Shown here: piece after piece, positions 20,291-30,595 of the stretch
How positions within the stretch are numbered: position 1 is the stretch's first letter
Layout: each line of letters starts with the position of its first letter
Assembly (NCBI RefSeq): GCF_018446385.1
Contig: NC_055990.1
Coordinates: 23,565,058-23,629,057 of the forward strand
Direction of reading: 5' to 3'
Origin: Zingiber officinale
Lineage: Eukaryota > Streptophyta > Magnoliopsida > Zingiberales > Zingiberaceae
Length of the DNA stretch: 64,000 nucleotides
Notes under the pieces: generated by a model
What the model was told of the DNA's origin: nothing
Databases searched by the model: none
The model's input: only the letters and a program-made list of their open reading frames with translations
Translations under genes and position numbers: made by a program

Positions 20291-21473
20291 CGTCTCAACC
20301 TTCCACCAGAAGATGAAGTTCCCCGTCGAAGACAAGGTGGGAGAAGTACGGGGAGATCAGTTAGCAGCTCGGCGGTGTTACATAGAGATGGTCCGAGCAG
20401 AATCCAACTCCGCTCGGAAGGCGCCTCGAATCGAGGTAAATGCTATCACTGAAAAGCCACCCGCCTTAATTTATGAGGAAAAAGAGGAAGTACAGATTCA
20501 CCCGACCCGATCTGAGGCTACAACTTTTATCGCCTCTGATCTGGAGGAGAAGCAGAAGGAGGAGCTGATCCAATACCTCCAACGAAATCATGATGTATTC
20601 GTCTGGTCGACACATGAATTGCCTGGAATTTCGCCGAGCATAGCACAACATAAGTTGCATGTCCGACCGGACGCTCGGCCGATAAAGCAGAGGAAAAGAG
20701 ATTTCAGCGCCGAACAGAACTCCATCATCCGAGCGGAAGTGGAGAAACTTCTGGAGGTCGGCCACATACGTGAGGTGCAGTTCCCGAGCTGGCTGGCTAA
20801 CGTAGTATTAGTCTCCAAGCCGGGCGGCAAGTGGAGGGTTTGCATTGACTTTCGAGACTTGAACAAAGCATGCCCCAAAGATTTTTATCCCTTGCCCCGG
20901 ATAGATCAACTGGTGGACTCTACGGCCGGTTGCGAATTGATTTGCATGCTCGACGCATACCAAGGCTATCATCAGGTGCCGCTCGCCCGTGAAGATCAAG
21001 AAAAGGTTAGCTTCGTGACTGCCGACGGCACATATTGCTACAATGTGATGCCGTTCGGATTGAAGAATGCCGGGGCCACCTATCAACGCTTGATGAACAA
21101 AGTGTTCAGGGAGCAGATCGGGCGAAATCTGGAAGTCTATGTGGACGACATTCTTATCAAATCCGTCCGAGCGGCCGATCTCTTCAAGGACATGGAAGAA
21201 ACCTTCCGAACTCTACGCAAATATGGAGTCAAGCTAAATCCCCAGAAATGCTTGTTCGGAGCAAAAGGGGGGCGTTTCTTGGGATATATAGTGACCGAGC
21301 GGGGAATTGAAGCCAATCCCAGCAAGGTGAAAGCTCTGCAAGACATGCCGCCTCCCAGAAATACAAGGGAAGTGCAACGGTTGACCGGTTGTCCAGGTTC
21401 ATCTCCAAAACTGCCGACCGGAGCCTACCGTTCTTCAAGATCCTGCGCAAGGCTACTAAGTTCCAGTGGATGA
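20178..21473 (+). pseudogene. Tat element reverse transcriptase
   Basis: Open frame covering the end of the protease and the whole RT. Blocks in order: IREVQFPSWLANVVLVSK, WRVCIDFRDLNKACPKDFYPLP, DAYQGYHQVPLA, YNVMPFGLKNAGATYQRLM and the catalytic YVDDILIK (about 21139-21160), then LGYIVTERGIEANP. Near 21385 the frame is lost within the connection region, apparently by a short deletion after RLTG. The next part continues in two further frames before the RNase H frame starts near 21466. The RT core itself is undamaged. Confidence 0.9.
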
Positions 21474-23631
21474 AGAATGTGACCGAGCCTTCGAAGAATT
21501 GAAGACATATCTTAATTCTCTGCCCATTCTTGCCAAGCCGATCGGGGGTGAGTCACTTTATATTTATCTGTCGTCAACTGAGCATGCTGTGGGCTCAGCA
21601 CTTGTAAAGGCGAGCGGCGAAGAGCAGCCGGTGTATTTTCTCAGCCACATTTTAAAAGATGCTGAATCTCGTTACACCGGGCTCGAGAAGTTGGCTTTTG
21701 CTTTGATACTAGCCGCTCGGCGCCTTCGACCATATTTCTTGGCTCACACCATCATCGTCCGGACGAACAGTCCACTAGGAAGAGTGCTGTTGAATCCAGA
21801 AGCGTCCGGACGGCTCATCAAGTGGACGACAGAACTAAGTGAATTTGACATCCAATATCAACCCCGCTCGACGATCAAAGCGCAATCCTTGGCTGATTTT
21901 GTGACCGAAGTGCAGAAGCCTGAGCCGGAAGCTCTGTGGAGAATATATGTGGACGGGTCTTCCACTCGGCTCGGAAGTGGGATTGGAATATTGCTGCTCT
22001 CCCCTCAAGAAGAAAAGATGCACCTATCCGTCCGACTGGATTACAAAGCCACCAACAATGAAGCAGAGTATGAGGCTCTCATAGCCGGATTGCAGGCAGC
22101 ACGGCATGTAGGAGCCGGTCGGGTGACACTCTATTCGGATTCACAGTTGGCCGCTCAGCAACTTTCTGGTACCTTTGAAATCAACAGCGTTCGGCTTAAG
22201 CTCTACGCTGAAGCCTTTGAGAAACTCAAAGCCACTTTCCGTGAGGTCCTTATTCAAAAGATTCCCCGAACGGAGAACCCGGCAGCCGATGAGTTGGCCA
22301 AACTAGCAAGTTCTATAACGTCGGTCGCCATTAAGCAACCAATTGAAAAAGTACTGCTGGTGGCGCACGTCGACCGGATGGAAGGCCTCACATTTCCAAG
22401 CGACTGGAGGACACCCATCATAGAGTTCCTCCGCTCGGGATCCACACCGTCCGATCGGGATGAAGCCCAGCTACTCAGGAGGAGGGCCGGTCGGTTCACA
22501 CTCATAGGTGATCAGCTCTACAAGAAGGCTTTCTCTCATCCGCTGTTGAAATGCGTGAGCTCGGAAGACTCGGCTTACATTCTCCAAGAAGTACATCAAG
22601 GATCGTGTGGAGGACACCCGGGCGGACGATCATTAGCTAAAAAGATCCTGCTAGCGGGATACTTTTGGCCGACCTTACAAATAGACGCCGCTCGGACAGT
22701 ATCTACATGCCTTTCATGCCAGAAGTATCACAACTTCTCGCGCCGACCGGCAGAGGAGATGAAAGCATCAACCGTTTCATGTCCGTTCGATCAATGGGGA
22801 ATGGATATCGTGGGTCCATTTCCGATGGCGACCGGGCAGAGGAAATTTTTGCTGGTGGCGGTCGATTATTTCTCCAAGTGGGTGGAAGCCGAGCCACTAG
22901 CCAGGATCACCGAACAGATGGTCAAAAAATTCATATGGCAACACATCATCTGTAGGTTCGGTATCCCTCGCCGATTGGTTTCCGACAATGGGCGGCAATT
23001 CACAGGGAAGGTGCTAGAAGATTGGTGCAAAAGCTATGGCATTGAGCAACACTTCACGTCCGTGGCTTACCCCCAAAGCAACGGTCAAGCTGAAGTAGCC
23101 AACCGGGAAATTCTCCGTATTCTGTGTGCTCGGCTCAACCACGTGGGAGGAAGTTGGCCGGATGAAGTGCCGGGCGTTTTATGGGCCATCCGGACAACTC
23201 CTAAGGAAGCGACGGGCATCACACCTTTTCATCTGGTGTACGGCGGCGAAGCAGTCATCCCGGTTCAAGTCGGCGTCGAGTCCGTCCGGGTCCAATTGTA
23301 CGACAAAGGCAACGCCGATCGGAGAAACATGGAGCTGGATTTGATTGACGAGGAACGAGCCAAGGCATCCGTTCGGCTGATGGCATACCGTCAACGAATG
23401 AAGCAAAACTACAACCGCCGCGTCATTCCCCGATCATTCCAGGTCGGCGACCTTGTCTGGAAGAAAGTCAAACCGGTCGGCGACGTCGGCAAGCTTGAAG
23501 CGCCGTGGGCAGGCCCGTTCAAAATCATCGAAAAGCTCCGCTCGGGCGTCTATTATTTGGAGGATGAGGACGGTCGACAACTAGATAGACCGTGGAGCGC
23601 AAACCACCTCCAGCCTTACCGGGCGGGATGA
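21466..23631 (+). CDS. Tat element RNase H, second RNase H and integrase (721 codons)
   Basis: One open frame. Residues about 1-140 are the original Ty3 RNase H; it has YIYLSSTEHAV and RTNSPL where acidic residues usually sit, so it is probably inactive. Residues about 155-285 are a second, archaeal-type RNase H with its acidic residues present: YVDGSS, NNEAEYEALIAGL, LYSDSQLA and NPAADELAKL. Integrase follows with an HHCC-type zinc region (HQGSCGGH..CLSCQ, about 375-420), a catalytic core with WGMDIVGP, VSDNGRQF and NGQAEVANRE, and a C-terminal domain ending at WSANHLQPYRAG. The first codon is not a true start; it is the continuation of pol after the breaks near 21385-21467. Confidence 0.9.
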   Translation: MDEECDRAFEELKTYLNSLPILAKPIGGESLYIYLSSTEHAVGSALVKASGEEQPVYFLSHILKDAESRYTGLEKLAFALILAARRLRPYFLAHTIIVRTNSPLGRVLLNPEASGRLIKWTTELSEFDIQYQPRSTIKAQSLADFVTEVQKPEPEALWRIYVDGSSTRLGSGIGILLLSPQEEKMHLSVRLDYKATNNEAEYEALIAGLQAARHVGAGRVTLYSDSQLAAQQLSGTFEINSVRLKLYAEAFEKLKATFREVLIQKIPRTENPAADELAKLASSITSVAIKQPIEKVLLVAHVDRMEGLTFPSDWRTPIIEFLRSGSTPSDRDEAQLLRRRAGRFTLIGDQLYKKAFSHPLLKCVSSEDSAYILQEVHQGSCGGHPGGRSLAKKILLAGYFWPTLQIDAARTVSTCLSCQKYHNFSRRPAEEMKASTVSCPFDQWGMDIVGPFPMATGQRKFLLVAVDYFSKWVEAEPLARITEQMVKKFIWQHIICRFGIPRRLVSDNGRQFTGKVLEDWCKSYGIEQHFTSVAYPQSNGQAEVANREILRILCARLNHVGGSWPDEVPGVLWAIRTTPKEATGITPFHLVYGGEAVIPVQVGVESVRVQLYDKGNADRRNMELDLIDEERAKASVRLMAYRQRMKQNYNRRVIPRSFQVGDLVWKKVKPVGDVGKLEAPWAGPFKIIEKLRSGVYYLEDEDGRQLDRPWSANHLQPYRAG

Positions 23632-24035
23632 AAGGTGTACCACTGTAAATTATTCTGTGTACTTTTTTCGACTAATATTGGAAATGCAGAAATGAAGAAT
23701 CAAGAGAACAAATATAAGGCATTGGCAAGAAACGAAAGCCCCGCGCCGTTCGGCCGGAGATAAATTATCCGAGCCAAAATGCTCGAAGCAGACCCTGAGC
23801 CGTTCGGCCAGGAGTACGTTCTCCAAGCTGGGTAAAAGGGGCATATGGATTATCCGAGCCAAGCACCCGAATAGTGAAAGCCTCCCAGCCGATAAGATTC
23901 GCAAGCGAATGACCAGTGCTGTTCGGCCGGGCATAAATATTATTCAAGCGCGGGATATGAAAGCCAAGGTCGCTCGACCTGGTAAGGAGTTAGCCTCGAA
24001 GGCCGTCTAGCCCAGACGTTAAACCGTAGAGCTGC
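23632..24035. other. Tat element spacer after pol
   Basis: Non-coding sequence with repeated GCCGTTCGGCC-type motifs. It leads into the tandem array. Confidence 0.6.
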
Positions 24036-25400
24036 GCCGACCGGCTATAAAAACCGAGCGGATAGCCGACGAGCACCGTCGTTAAAGATCGAGAGCCGCG
24101 CCGATCGGCTATAAACATCCGCGCCGACAAGCACCGTCGTTAAAGATCGAGAGCCGCGCCGACCGGCTATAAATAACCGCGCCGACGAGCACCGTCATTA
24201 AAGATCGAGAGCCGCGCCGATCGGCTATAAACATCCGCTCTGACGAGCACCGTCGTTAAAGATCGAGAGACGCGCCAATCGGCTATAAACATCCGCTCCG
24301 ACGAGCACCGTCGTTAAAGATCGAGAGCCGCGCCGATCGGCTATAAACATCCGCGCCGACGAGCAGCATCGTTAAAGATCGAGAGCCGCGCCGATCGGCT
24401 ATAAACATCCGCGCCGACGAGCACACCGTCGTTAAAGATCGAGAGTCGCGCCGATCGGCTATAAACATCCGCGCCGACGAGCACCGTCGTTAAAGATCGA
24501 GAGCCGCGCCGATCGGCTATAAACATCCGCGCCGACGAGCACCGTCGTTAAAGATCGAGAGCCGCACCGACCGGTTATAAACCGTAGAGCCGGGCCGACC
24601 GGCTATAAAAACCGAGCGGATAGCCGACGAGCACCGTCGTTAAAGATCGAGAGCCGCGCCGATCGGCTATAAACATCCGCGCCGACGAGCACCGTCGTTA
24701 AAGATCGAGAGCCGCGCCGATCGGCTATAAACATCCGCGCCGACGAGCACCGTCGTTAAAAATCGAGAGCCGCGCCGATCGGCTATAAACATCCGCGCCG
24801 ACGAGCACCGTCGTTAAAGATCGAGAGCCGCGCCGACCGGCTATAAATAACCGCGCCGACGAGCACCGTCGTTAAAGATCGAGAGCCGCGCCGATCGGCT
24901 ATAAACATCCGCGCCGACGAGCACCGTCGTTAAAGATCGAGAGCCGCGCCGACCGGCTATAAATAACCGCGCCGACGAGCACCGTCGTTAAAGATCGAGA
25001 GCCACGCCGATCGGCTATAAACATCCGCGCCGATCGGCTATAAACATCCGCGCCGACGAGCACCGTCGTTAAAGATCGAGAACCGCGCCGATCGGCTATA
25101 AACATCCGCGCCGACGAGCACCGTCGTTAAAGATCGAGAGCCGCGCCGACCGACTATAAATAACCGCCCCGACGAGCACCGTCGTTAAAGATCGAGAGCC
25201 ACGCCGATCGGCTATAAACATCCACGCCGACGAGCACCGTCGTTAAAGATCGAGAGCCGCGCCGATCGGCTATAAACATCCGCGCCGACGAGCACCGTCG
25301 TTAAAGATCGAGAGCCGCGCCGATCGGCTATAAATAACCGCGCCGACGAGCACCGTCGTTAAAGATCGAGAGACGAGCCGACGTCTATAAATCCCCGAGC
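24036..25400. repeat. 58-bp tandem array, about 24 units
   Basis: The unit contains, in order, CGCGCCGATCGGCTATAAA, CATCCGCGCCGACGAGCACC and GTCGTTAAAGATCGAGAG. Units include the palindrome GCCGATCGGC and a CTATAAA box. Variant units (ACCGGCTATAAATAACC) recur at intervals, for example near 24160, 24830, 24950 and 25145, which suggests higher-order duplication. One unit near 25020-25045 holds a partial internal duplication. Short - strand frames here are repeat by-products. Confidence 0.95.
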
Positions 25401-25846
25401 GGAAGACCGACGAGCACCGTCACCGTCGTCAAAGATCGAGTCGGTCCGGCGACTATAATACCCCGGGCGGATGAACGAATATCAGAATAAAATACCGCGG
25501 AAACTACGAATATTAAAACATTCAGGCCCGATCGGGGGGTGGTCCTTTGATACTTGGCGTTAGCTGAATTCACATAAGCCAGATACGTGCAGTGCGAGTA
25601 GTCTTTCCCGCTCGAAATTTGTTTAATGGATTAAGCCGATCGGCCGCATGACGGAGAACGCTTAAGAGCATGACTGACTCTAAGCATAAACGTTAAGCAA
25701 ACAGAAGAATATTATAGATAATGAGTACGAAGACAAAGGCAAAGGAGCAGCGTTTCATTAGAAGAAAAATTATGCCGACCGGCACGTACAAAAAGTTTGC
25801 ATCCGCTGAACGGATGAAATACAGAAAGCACTTGAAAGAACTTGCC

Positions 25847-28004
25847 TCACTCCGGATCTTCAAAATTAAAGAAGGCGTCCGGGATGTCATCAATCATGGC
25901 CGCCAGGTCGGAGGCGGGAATATGCATTCCCTCGGGAAGGTGGTCACCCTTCTTCAAGTACTCCATGGTTACCCTGACCGCTTCGGCGAAAGTAGAAGAG
26001 ACATTGTCGCCGAATTTTGCGCCGAACCGCTCCGAATGGAGATATTCTTGGCGCGCCGCTGCTAAGCGACTCGGCTCTCCCTCCTTATACCTTTTAAGCA
26101 CCGCCCGGGAGGCAATTAGGGAATCTTGGACTGCCTTCAAGTCCATCTCAGCTTTTGTGCGTTCGGCCGAACGGATCTCCCGCTCGGCATTCAGCTCGGC
26201 CTCTAGCTTTTTAGATTGCTGATCTAGGGCCCGGACTTCAACTTTCATTTTATCCAGATCAGCAATCGCCCGCCTCTTCCGGCCACTGGCGCGCTTCATG
26301 TCCCCGTCCCGCTTCTTCACCAAGTCTTCGAGTCGGGCCACCTCTGCAGCCAGATCAGCAGCCTTCTTCTGTTCGACCTCGAGGGTCTGTTTCTCCCGCT
26401 CAGCCGATGGACCCCCTGACACTTGGAGTTTCTCCAGGAGATCCTCCAGCTCGGCTAGCCGATGGCTAGTGGCGATTTGCTCGGCCCAGCGCTGTAAGGG
26501 AGATAATAAAATGAGGAACCAGACAGTAGCCTATCACAGAAAGAAAAATGAATTTACCTGAGTGGCCTGCTGCATGTTGTTGTCGCCGAGCTGCTTGGGC
26601 GTCATGAGGGCCACTTGAATCTGCGCGTCCTCGAAAAGCTTGGCGAGCGGACCCGTCAATGTTATTTCGTGAACAGGGCTCGAGGGCCGATCGGCGGACA
26701 GTAAATATTCCTCCGATGGGAATCGGAGGGTAGTCTTGATGGTCGGATGGTCGGACGGCGCTTCTTTAGTCGCGGCCGCCTGATGAGAGGACTCCCCTAT
26801 GGCGGAAGTTTCGCCCAACCGACGTATGCGGCGACAAGTCCGGGGAGGAGAGCCGGAGGGCTGTGCGGTAGGCGAAGCCGCGGGGGTCCCGATCTGTGAT
26901 GGCGTGCGGTCCGGCGAATCTACCCCGATCGGCGCCTGTGGTGCGCCTTCTTGAGTCGGAAGGCTGGGGTCCCTTCGACGTTTCCGCCGAACTTCCAGTG
27001 GGGGATCCCCGACTTAGGGGACTCCCAGCTCTGCTGGAGCAGAGGAAACAGGATCCGCCTCAACCTCCGTTGAAGCGGCTGAGGTAGCTTCTGTTTCAGG
27101 GGCGGACTGCGCCCCCCCTCTCCTGCATCCGCCGGTCGGCTGGGGATGAGACCCCGCTCGGCGAGCTCTCTCTTGGTGGCCGCTTCAATTTCCACGGCCT
27201 TCAACTTCAGATGAGCGGTAGCCTTGGAGCGCCACATCACTTCAGCTGCAGTAAAAGAAATTAAAATCAATTAGACAAAAAAGACTAAGAGAGTAAAGAA
27301 TCCTTACTCATGCGGAAGGGGAGATTTGCCCGAACGGGAGACAATCCGAAAATATACAACACCCCCTTGAGAAGCAACTGGTCAATCTTGTATCGCTGAC
27401 CAGACAACCAGTTCGCCGCATGAAGATATGCCGGGTTGCTTCTGAATTTGCCGAGATCCTGCTGGGTCGGCACGGCGGTTTGCCATTTGGTTCGAAATGC
27501 TGGCCGCTCGGGAAGTCGGATGTAGAAGAAAAATTCTTTCCAGTGCTTGTTGGAGGTCGGCATATTGTCAAAAAATTTAAAGCCTATTCTACTTTGGAAA
27601 ATAAAAGTCCCCAGCTCGGATTGTTTAGGGTAGAAAAAGAAGTGGAATATTTTGGGGTCAAGAGGGATACTGTGCAGCTTAAAGAGGACGACCACCCCGC
27701 TCAGCAGTCTAAAGGAATTCGGCACAAGTTGGCCGAGCGGGATGCGGAAATAATTACAAACCTCCAAAATGAATGGATGGGTAGGAAATCTAAGGCCGCC
27801 CTGGAATTGGTCTAAAAAGAAACAAACGGTGCCGATCGGCGGGTCATGGGGCCGGTCAGTCGGGTCGGCTACAACTATTTCATAGTTATCAGGAATCTCA
27901 TACGTCCGAACAAGGCGCCGAGCACCCTCCTCATCAAACCGACTTTCCATGGTCAGATACCAAGGGCCATGAACTCCAACAGCGGGTTCAGAGGAGCTTG
28001 CCAT
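25847..28004 (-). pseudogene. Antisense multi-exon reading frame of the Tat element (PF04195-like)
   Basis: On the - strand three blocks joined by GT-AG introns can be read: 28004-27308, 27245-26558 and 26492-25847. The first (232 codons from ATG, MASSSEPAVG) has the 'putative gypsy type transposon' domain found in plant genomes: GGLRFPTHPFILEVCNYF, LVPNSFRLLSG and PTSNKHWKEFFFYI. The second is Pro/Ser/Glu-rich linker. The third is an Arg/Lys/Glu-rich coiled coil ending FNFEDPE. Donors are ATGA|GTAAGG and CAG|GTAAAT; acceptors are CTGCAG| and TTACAG|. Breaks: a slip at a G run near 27111, an in-frame TAA near 27010 and a one-base shift near 26460. Extra frames of unknown function in this position, including antisense ones, are known in Tat elements. 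Molecular function is unknown. Confidence 0.7.
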
Positions 28005-28252
28005 CTCGAAAGAGCAAAAAGACAGCGAGAAATCGAAGGAATGGGAACAAAGGAGGCAGAACAAGTTGGGAAGGCCTTGTAAGGAAAGGGAGAAGCTTAC
28101 TGAGGGAAGGTAGACAGAAAGGATCACCAAAGAGCCGAAGACCACCAAGAGGCAAGAGCTGGGACGGCCGGAATGATGCAGCAGCAGCGGGCACCTTCGA
28201 CAGAGAATACGCGATGAAACAGAGAATGCGACGTAAAAGGCGAAGACGAGGG

Positions 28253-28259
28253 CTTTATA
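28253..28259 (-). promoter_or_regulatory. Possible TATA box for the antisense frame
   Basis: TATAAAG on the - strand, about 250 bp upstream of the antisense ATG at 28004. It supports independent transcription against the LTR direction. The longer frame that starts at 28286 begins upstream of it, so the ATG at 28004 is preferred. Confidence 0.4.
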
Positions 28260-28652
28260 CAAACGAGGCTGGTCGGCCTCGTCCATCGGATGCAGGTCAC
28301 GGAAGACGAAGTCATCATCTAGCCGTCCGTTTCAAAATGACCAGCGTCCCATCGTACGGATCATCACCGCCACGCAAGAGGAGCCACGTGGCGCTCTGTC
28401 GCCAGGCACAATTAATGCGCCCATACCGTGCATGCTTCGACTTAATGGAGAGGATTTGCGTGATTTTCGAGAAGATCTAGACAAGCAAACATCCATGTTG
28501 AGCGACAAGACAACCGAAATGAAGAGCCGAACGGCTGAATTTGGCAGAAGGGCCAAACGGCCCCAGAGATATTATAAGCGACTGGAAGGCGACGACCGCC
28601 CGCTCGGACACATAGTTCAGTCAGTCGGACTCACTGCCTCCTTCGACTAGAC

Positions 28653-28668
28653 TTGAAGGGAAGGCAAG
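28653..28668 (+). other. Polypurine tract of the Tat element
   Basis: TTGAAGGGAAGGCAAG directly before the 3' LTR, the expected plus-strand primer. Confidence 0.75.
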
Positions 28669-29380
28669 TGATCCGGCTGTAAGAATGGGGGGGGCCCACC
28701 CTCTGAAGGGTCCCAGCCTAAGGACGGATGGAAGGCTGGTCAAGCGGGTAAGGCTCCGAGCGGAGCTAGAAATAACTCATCCATGGGCTGGGGTTTCCGA
28801 CGCCAAGGCAGGAGGATCGAAGGGCCGAGCGGGAATCCGCTCGGCTGGGACCAAAGAGCCGAGCAGGTTGTCCGTTCTGCCAAGATAAGGGCGAGGGTAC
28901 AAAGGTGGCCGAGCGACCTATGTGCTCGGCTCGGGATACGGGATATCAGCAGAAGCATGTCTGATGATTAGGCCGTACACAAGATCGCACGATGGAGGAT
29001 CTTGCCGTCACATCATGGAAAGGTTGATACAGTAGCAGTATGGCCTCATGGACGTCTTCCTGACAGATCCATATCTGGGCATGACCCTTCTGACAGACCC
29101 ATACCCGGGCATGGTCAAAAGCAGGTGGTTGCTTTGATTGGCGCGCCCAGGCTTCTTTGAGAGGTCTATATAAGGTCTCCATTTCTTCACCGGAGGTACA
29201 GGGGTCTTCTACTTAAAAGCCACTTCTTTGCTATTTCCTCGCCTGACTTGAGCGTCGGAGGGCCGTCGCCGGGACACCCTTCCCGGCTCGGTTTTGTTGC
29301 AGGTTCGCCGGAGCGCTCGAGGATCCAGCAGGGAGCGCCACGTCCCCAGCGTTCGTTGACTCCTGATTTGAACAGGATCA
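28669..29380 (+). repeat. 3' LTR of the Tat element
   Basis: 712 bp, nearly identical to the 5' LTR (about a dozen substitutions and one extra G in the poly-G run near the start). It ends AACAGGATCA and is followed by the target duplication ATATA. Confidence 0.95.
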
Positions 29381-29385
29381 ATATA

Positions 29386-30110
29386 TAAATCATAGAAAAT
29401 ATTTTATCCCAATACAATAATCCTTTGGATGGGTTTTGAGAAATCTACTAGACACTAGGTGAACTATCCAGTAAATTCTGATGATGTCGTATTTATTTTT
29501 GATCATTCTCTAATATCTAGCTATCTATTTGTCTATAGAAAAAGATAACCTTTATTATCATATAATAGAACCAACACATATTGATTTTAAGTATAATGTC
29601 TCAATTTTTTATTTCAAAATTATTATGACTTAAAATACTTAATATTACTACCTTTCATTAAATCATCCCACATTCCAATTCATCCATGGTTAAAATAGTA
29701 GTGTTATAATGGCCTTTTATCAAATTATATAAACCAATGTGAACAATAATAATAAATTATTATTAGTATATATATATATATATAAAAGATGAATGGATTT
29801 GTGAGCATCTCTTTATGAATTATTGGAGTAAAATAGGATAACGTTCATCCTAAATGGTAAGTATCATTGGTGTCCTATTAGAAATAAAATCATGAAGAAT
29901 ATTTTATCATTAACATAAGTCCTTCACATGAGAGAAATGAGATACCTAATAAAATATTTTATGTCCATTGGAAGTTCCTTATGACTTAGCACCTTTGATT
30001 ATATCGGATTGCGTTATATTCGTGTAATTCTTTGTTTTTTTTTCTTCTATTTTTTATCGATACATCTGATGTGGCTATACGGTTTCCTTAAAAGCCATGT
30101 ATCTGTATAT
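29386..30110. other. Host sequence upstream of the ARID-HMG gene
   Basis: AT-rich, with a short TA run near 29769-29783. It presumably includes the promoter of the downstream gene. No other feature was recognised. Confidence 0.5.
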
Positions 30111-30119
30111 TATAAATAG
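30111..30119 (+). promoter_or_regulatory. Candidate TATA box of the ARID-HMG gene
   Basis: TATAAATAG about 480 bp before the ATG, leaving a long 5' UTR that could contain an intron (a good acceptor ATTCCAG lies near 30572-30579). Confidence 0.4.
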
Positions 30120-30595
30120 CACCTTACTACTATAAATAATAATAATTATTATTATATTCTAGCAATTAATCGGTCATGAAAAAAATGGATCTCATCTATT
30201 TTCTCGGTCTTCGTTTCTCCTGACGTATATTCCGTTTCCCATTCCTTCGGCAATGGTAATGGTAATAATCTGTCAATTTTCTCCCAGTAAAATTTTATTC
30301 CTCTCCCTCCTTGGAATGCACGCTTCTTCCATTTTGATGACGATCGTGGAATCATTCGATTGTTTTCGCGCCGGTTTCTTTGAGCATGACATCGATCGGC
30401 ATAAGATAAGACAAAATCCTTTGTTTTTTTTTTTTATTTTTTTTTGGAAAAAAAGGGTTTGAAATTGTTAAGTTTAATTCCTCCTCGATTTGAATTGGTT
30501 CCGTGTGACGAAAGTGTCATTTACGACGACGGATTTTGATTTCGTTTCGATTGATGAGCGCCGGTGTTGGCATTCCAGATATTGAGGGGTGAATC

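Larger units (their letters stand above)
17737..29380 (+). mobile_element. Full-length Ty3/gypsy element, Tat lineage (11.6 kb)
   Basis: Two direct LTRs (17737-18447 and 28669-29380) start TG and end CA and are flanked by ATATA (17732-17736 and 29381-29385). Between them lie a primer site, gag, protease, RT, a degenerate RNase H, a second archaeal-type RNase H, integrase, a 58-bp tandem array, an antisense spliced reading frame and a purine-rich tract. The second RNase H and the long non-coding 3' part with an extra frame are marks of the Tat group. I count about a dozen base differences between the LTRs, mostly transitions (about 98% identity), so insertion is recent. It sits inside the TA tract that borders the pararetrovirus. 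Confidence 0.95.

Noticed and set aside
24036..25400. CRISPR-like array
   Set aside because: Units are contiguous 58-bp repeats without unique spacers, inside a plant retrotransposon.
28005..28286. N-terminal extension of the antisense frame
   Set aside because: It starts upstream of the TATA-like box and is hydrophobic 5' UTR-like sequence; the ATG at 28004 fits better.
27420..28480. + strand frames over the antisense gene
   Set aside because: They are shadows of the - strand frame, which has the recognisable domain and splice sites.
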